From assembly GCF_020216525.1 (NCBI RefSeq), contig NZ_JAIWOY010000007.1, positions 62,001 to 126,000 on the forward strand: a stretch of 64,000 nt of DNA. Direction: 5' to 3'. Shown one piece after another: positions 62,490 through 64,000 of this stretch; the first letter of the stretch is position 1, and each line of letters starts with the position of its first letter. Source of the DNA: Nocardioides nematodiphilus (GTDB lineage Bacteria > Actinomycetota > Actinomycetes > Propionibacteriales > Nocardioidaceae). Position numbers and translations under genes: made by a program. A model generated the notes under the pieces. It was not told the DNA's origin. It saw nothing but the letters and a program-made list of their open reading frames with translations, and did no database searches.

Positions 62490-64000
62490 TCAGAGGTACT
62501 GCCCCGTCGCGGCGACCTGCTCGATCGACCGCCCCGGCTCGGAGCCCTGCTTGCCGGAGATGAGCGTGCGGATGAAGACGATCCGCTCCCCCTTCTTGCC
62601 GGAGATCCGCGCCCAGTCGTCGGGGTTGGTGGTGTTGGGCAGGTCCTCGTTCTCCTTGAACTCGTCCACGCAGGCCTGGAGCAGGTGCGAGACCCGCAGC
62701 CCCTTCTGCTGGTGGTCCAGGAAGTCCTTGATCGCCATCTTCTTGGCCCGGTCGACGATGTTCTGGATCATCGCCCCGGAGTTGAAGTCCTTGAAGTAGA
62801 GGACCTCCTTGTCACCGTTGGCGTAGGTGACCTCCAGGAAGCGGTTCTCCTCCGACTCGGTGTACATCCGCGTCACGGTGGTGTCGATCATCGCGTTGGT
62901 GGTGGCCACCCGGTCCCCGCCGAACTCGGCGAGGTCGTCGGGGTGCAGCGGGAGCGTCGCGGTGAGGTACTTGCTGAAGATGTCGCGGGCGGCCTGGGCG
63001 TCGGGGCGCTCGATCTTGATCTTCACGTCGAGGCGGCCGGGGCGCAGGATCGCGGGGTCGATCATGTCCTCGCGGTTGGAGGCGCCGATGACCAGGACGT
63101 TCTCGAGGGCCTCGACACCGTCGATCTCGCTGAGCAGCTGCGGGACGATGGTGTTCTCGACGTCCGAGCTCACCCCGGTGCCGCGGGTGCGGAAGAGCGA
63201 GTCCATCTCGTCGAAGAAGACGATCACCGGGGTGCCGGCCGACGCCTTCTCCCGGGCGCGCTGGAAGACGAGCCGGATGTGCCGCTCGGTCTCGCCGACG
63301 TACTTGTTGAGGAGCTCGGGGCCCTTGATGTTGAGGAAGAAGCTCTTCCCCTCCGAGCCCGTCCTGGCCGCGACCTTCTTGGCCAGCGAGTTGGCGACCG
63401 CCTTCGCGATCAGCGTCTTGCCGCAGCCCGGAGGGCCGTACAGCAGGATGCCCTTGGGCGGCCGCAGCTCGTGCTCGGTGAAGAGCTCGGGATACAGGTA
63501 GGGCAGCTCGACCGCGTCGGTGATCATCTCGATCTGCTCCCCGAGGCCGCCGATCGAGTCGTACGAGATGTCCGGGACCTCCTCGAGGACGAGCTCCTCG
63601 ACCTCGGACTTCGGGACCTTCTCGTAGACGTAGCCGGAGCGCGGCTCCATCAGCAGCGCGTCGCCGGCGCGGATCCGGTCGGCGAGCAGGGGCTCCGCGA
63701 TCCGCACGACGCGCTCCTCGTCGGCGTTGGCGATGACCAGGGCCCGCTCGCCGTCGGCGAGCAGCTCCTTGAACATCACGACCTCGCCGACCTTCTCGAA
63801 GGCGAGCGCCGCGACGACGTTGAGCGCCTCGTTGAGCATGACCTCCTGGCCGCGCTGCAGCGCGCCGACCTCCACCGTGGGCGAGACGGTCACCCGCAGC
63901 TTGCGACCACCGGTGAAGACGTCGATCGTGCCGTCCTCGTTGGCGTTGAGGAACGTGCCGAAGCCCGCCGGGGGCTGCGCCAGGCGGTCGACCTCCTCGC
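62490..64000 (-). CDS. mpa: Proteasomal AAA ATPase Mpa/ARC (5' end outside window)
   Basis: At least 503 residues are visible; the frame is open to the window edge, and the N-terminal coiled coil is outside. The OB-fold region precedes the AAA module: GPPGCGKT (Walker A), [15 protein letters not shown] (Walker B), [18 protein letters not shown] (sensor and Arg finger region). The C-terminus is [14 protein letters not shown], ending with the Gln-Tyr-Leu motif that inserts into proteasome alpha-ring pockets and opens the gate. It unfolds pupylated proteins. Confidence 0.97.
   Translation of the reverse strand, partial: EEVDRLAQPPAGFGTFLNANEDGTIDVFTGGRKLRVTVSPTVEVGALQRGQEVMLNEALNVVAALAFEKVGEVVMFKELLADGERALVIANADEERVVRIAEPLLADRIRAGDALLMEPRSGYVYEKVPKSEVEELVLEEVPDISYDSIGGLGEQIEMITDAVELPYLYPELFTEHELRPPKGILLYGPPGCGKTLIAKAVANSLAKKVAARTGSEGKSFFLNIKGPELLNKYVGETERHIRLVFQRAREKASAGTPVIVFFDEMDSLFRTRGTGVSSDVENTIVPQLLSEIDGVEALENVLVIGASNREDMIDPAILRPGRLDVKIKIERPDAQAARDIFSKYLTATLPLHPDDLAEFGGDRVATTNAMIDTTVTRMYTESEENRFLEVTYANGDKEVLYFKDFNSGAMIQNIVDRAKKMAIKDFLDHQQKGLRVSHLLQACVDEFKENEDLPNTTNPDDWARISGKKGERIVFIRTLISGKQGSEPGRSIEQVAATGQYL

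Overview
The window is high-G+C actinobacterial chromosome, most likely from the Nocardioidaceae/Propionibacteriales. Nearly all genes have strong third-position GC bias and many use GTG starts. Actinobacterial marker systems are present: the Pup-proteasome system (Mpa/ARC, Dop, Pup, PrcBA, PafA, PafBC), RbpA, a HelY-type helicase, and adjacent Ppm1- and Lnt-type genes. I saw no rRNA, tRNA or CRISPR array. The genus is an inference; no taxonomic marker was compared.

Layout. 1-13.5 kb is mixed housekeeping and accessory genes: a SulP permease cut by the window edge, an MFS transporter, a GGDEF-EAL protein, D-aminoacyl-tRNA deacylase, a truncated haemoglobin, DUF4031 and DUF5302 proteins, a metallo-beta-lactamase-fold hydrolase, a methyltransferase, a flavin reductase-like protein, a lytic transglycosylase lipoprotein, a thioredoxin-reductase-like flavoprotein without a CxxC, and a UvrA-like ABC protein. 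13.5-16.9 kb holds one LLM-type flavin oxidoreductase gene split in two by a roughly 2.36-kb insertion of lower G+C. The insert carries an OLD-like ATPase with a possible Toprim domain and a small HTH regulator, and it is bounded by imperfect direct repeats. This is the best candidate for an undescribed defence-type mobile module.

17-31.8 kb is a cell-surface polysaccharide locus. It has two glycoside hydrolases, a tandem GT4-GT4 fusion, a flippase, a large polytopic membrane protein, a condensation-fold acyltransferase-like protein, a small anchored protein and a GT2. The minus-strand genes overlap by 1-4 nt and look translationally coupled. An epimerase and a membrane-anchored GH18 protein with two chitin-binding modules follow. 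31.9-39.4 kb has a cellulose-synthase-like GT2, an HTH-MurA fusion and a secreted GH106-like rhamnosidase. The rhamnosidase has no credible stop codon and runs into a C11 homopolymer. 39.5-46.3 kb is GDPD, an Atg22-like MFS protein, rbpA behind a near-perfect sigma-R type promoter, fxsA-ppm1-lnt and a 5'-3' exonuclease.

From 64 kb down to 46.3 kb every gene is on the minus strand: mpa, dop, pup, prcB, prcA, two secreted unknowns, a ZIP-like transporter, pafA, two FKBP lipoproteins, pafB, pafC, tatA, tatC, a lipid kinase and helY. Pup here ends in Gly-Gly-Glu, so it should be ready for ligation without deamidation. Dop would then act mainly as depupylase, PafA as ligase, Mpa/ARC as unfoldase and PrcBA as protease. 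PafBC is known from mycobacteria as a DNA-damage transcription activator.
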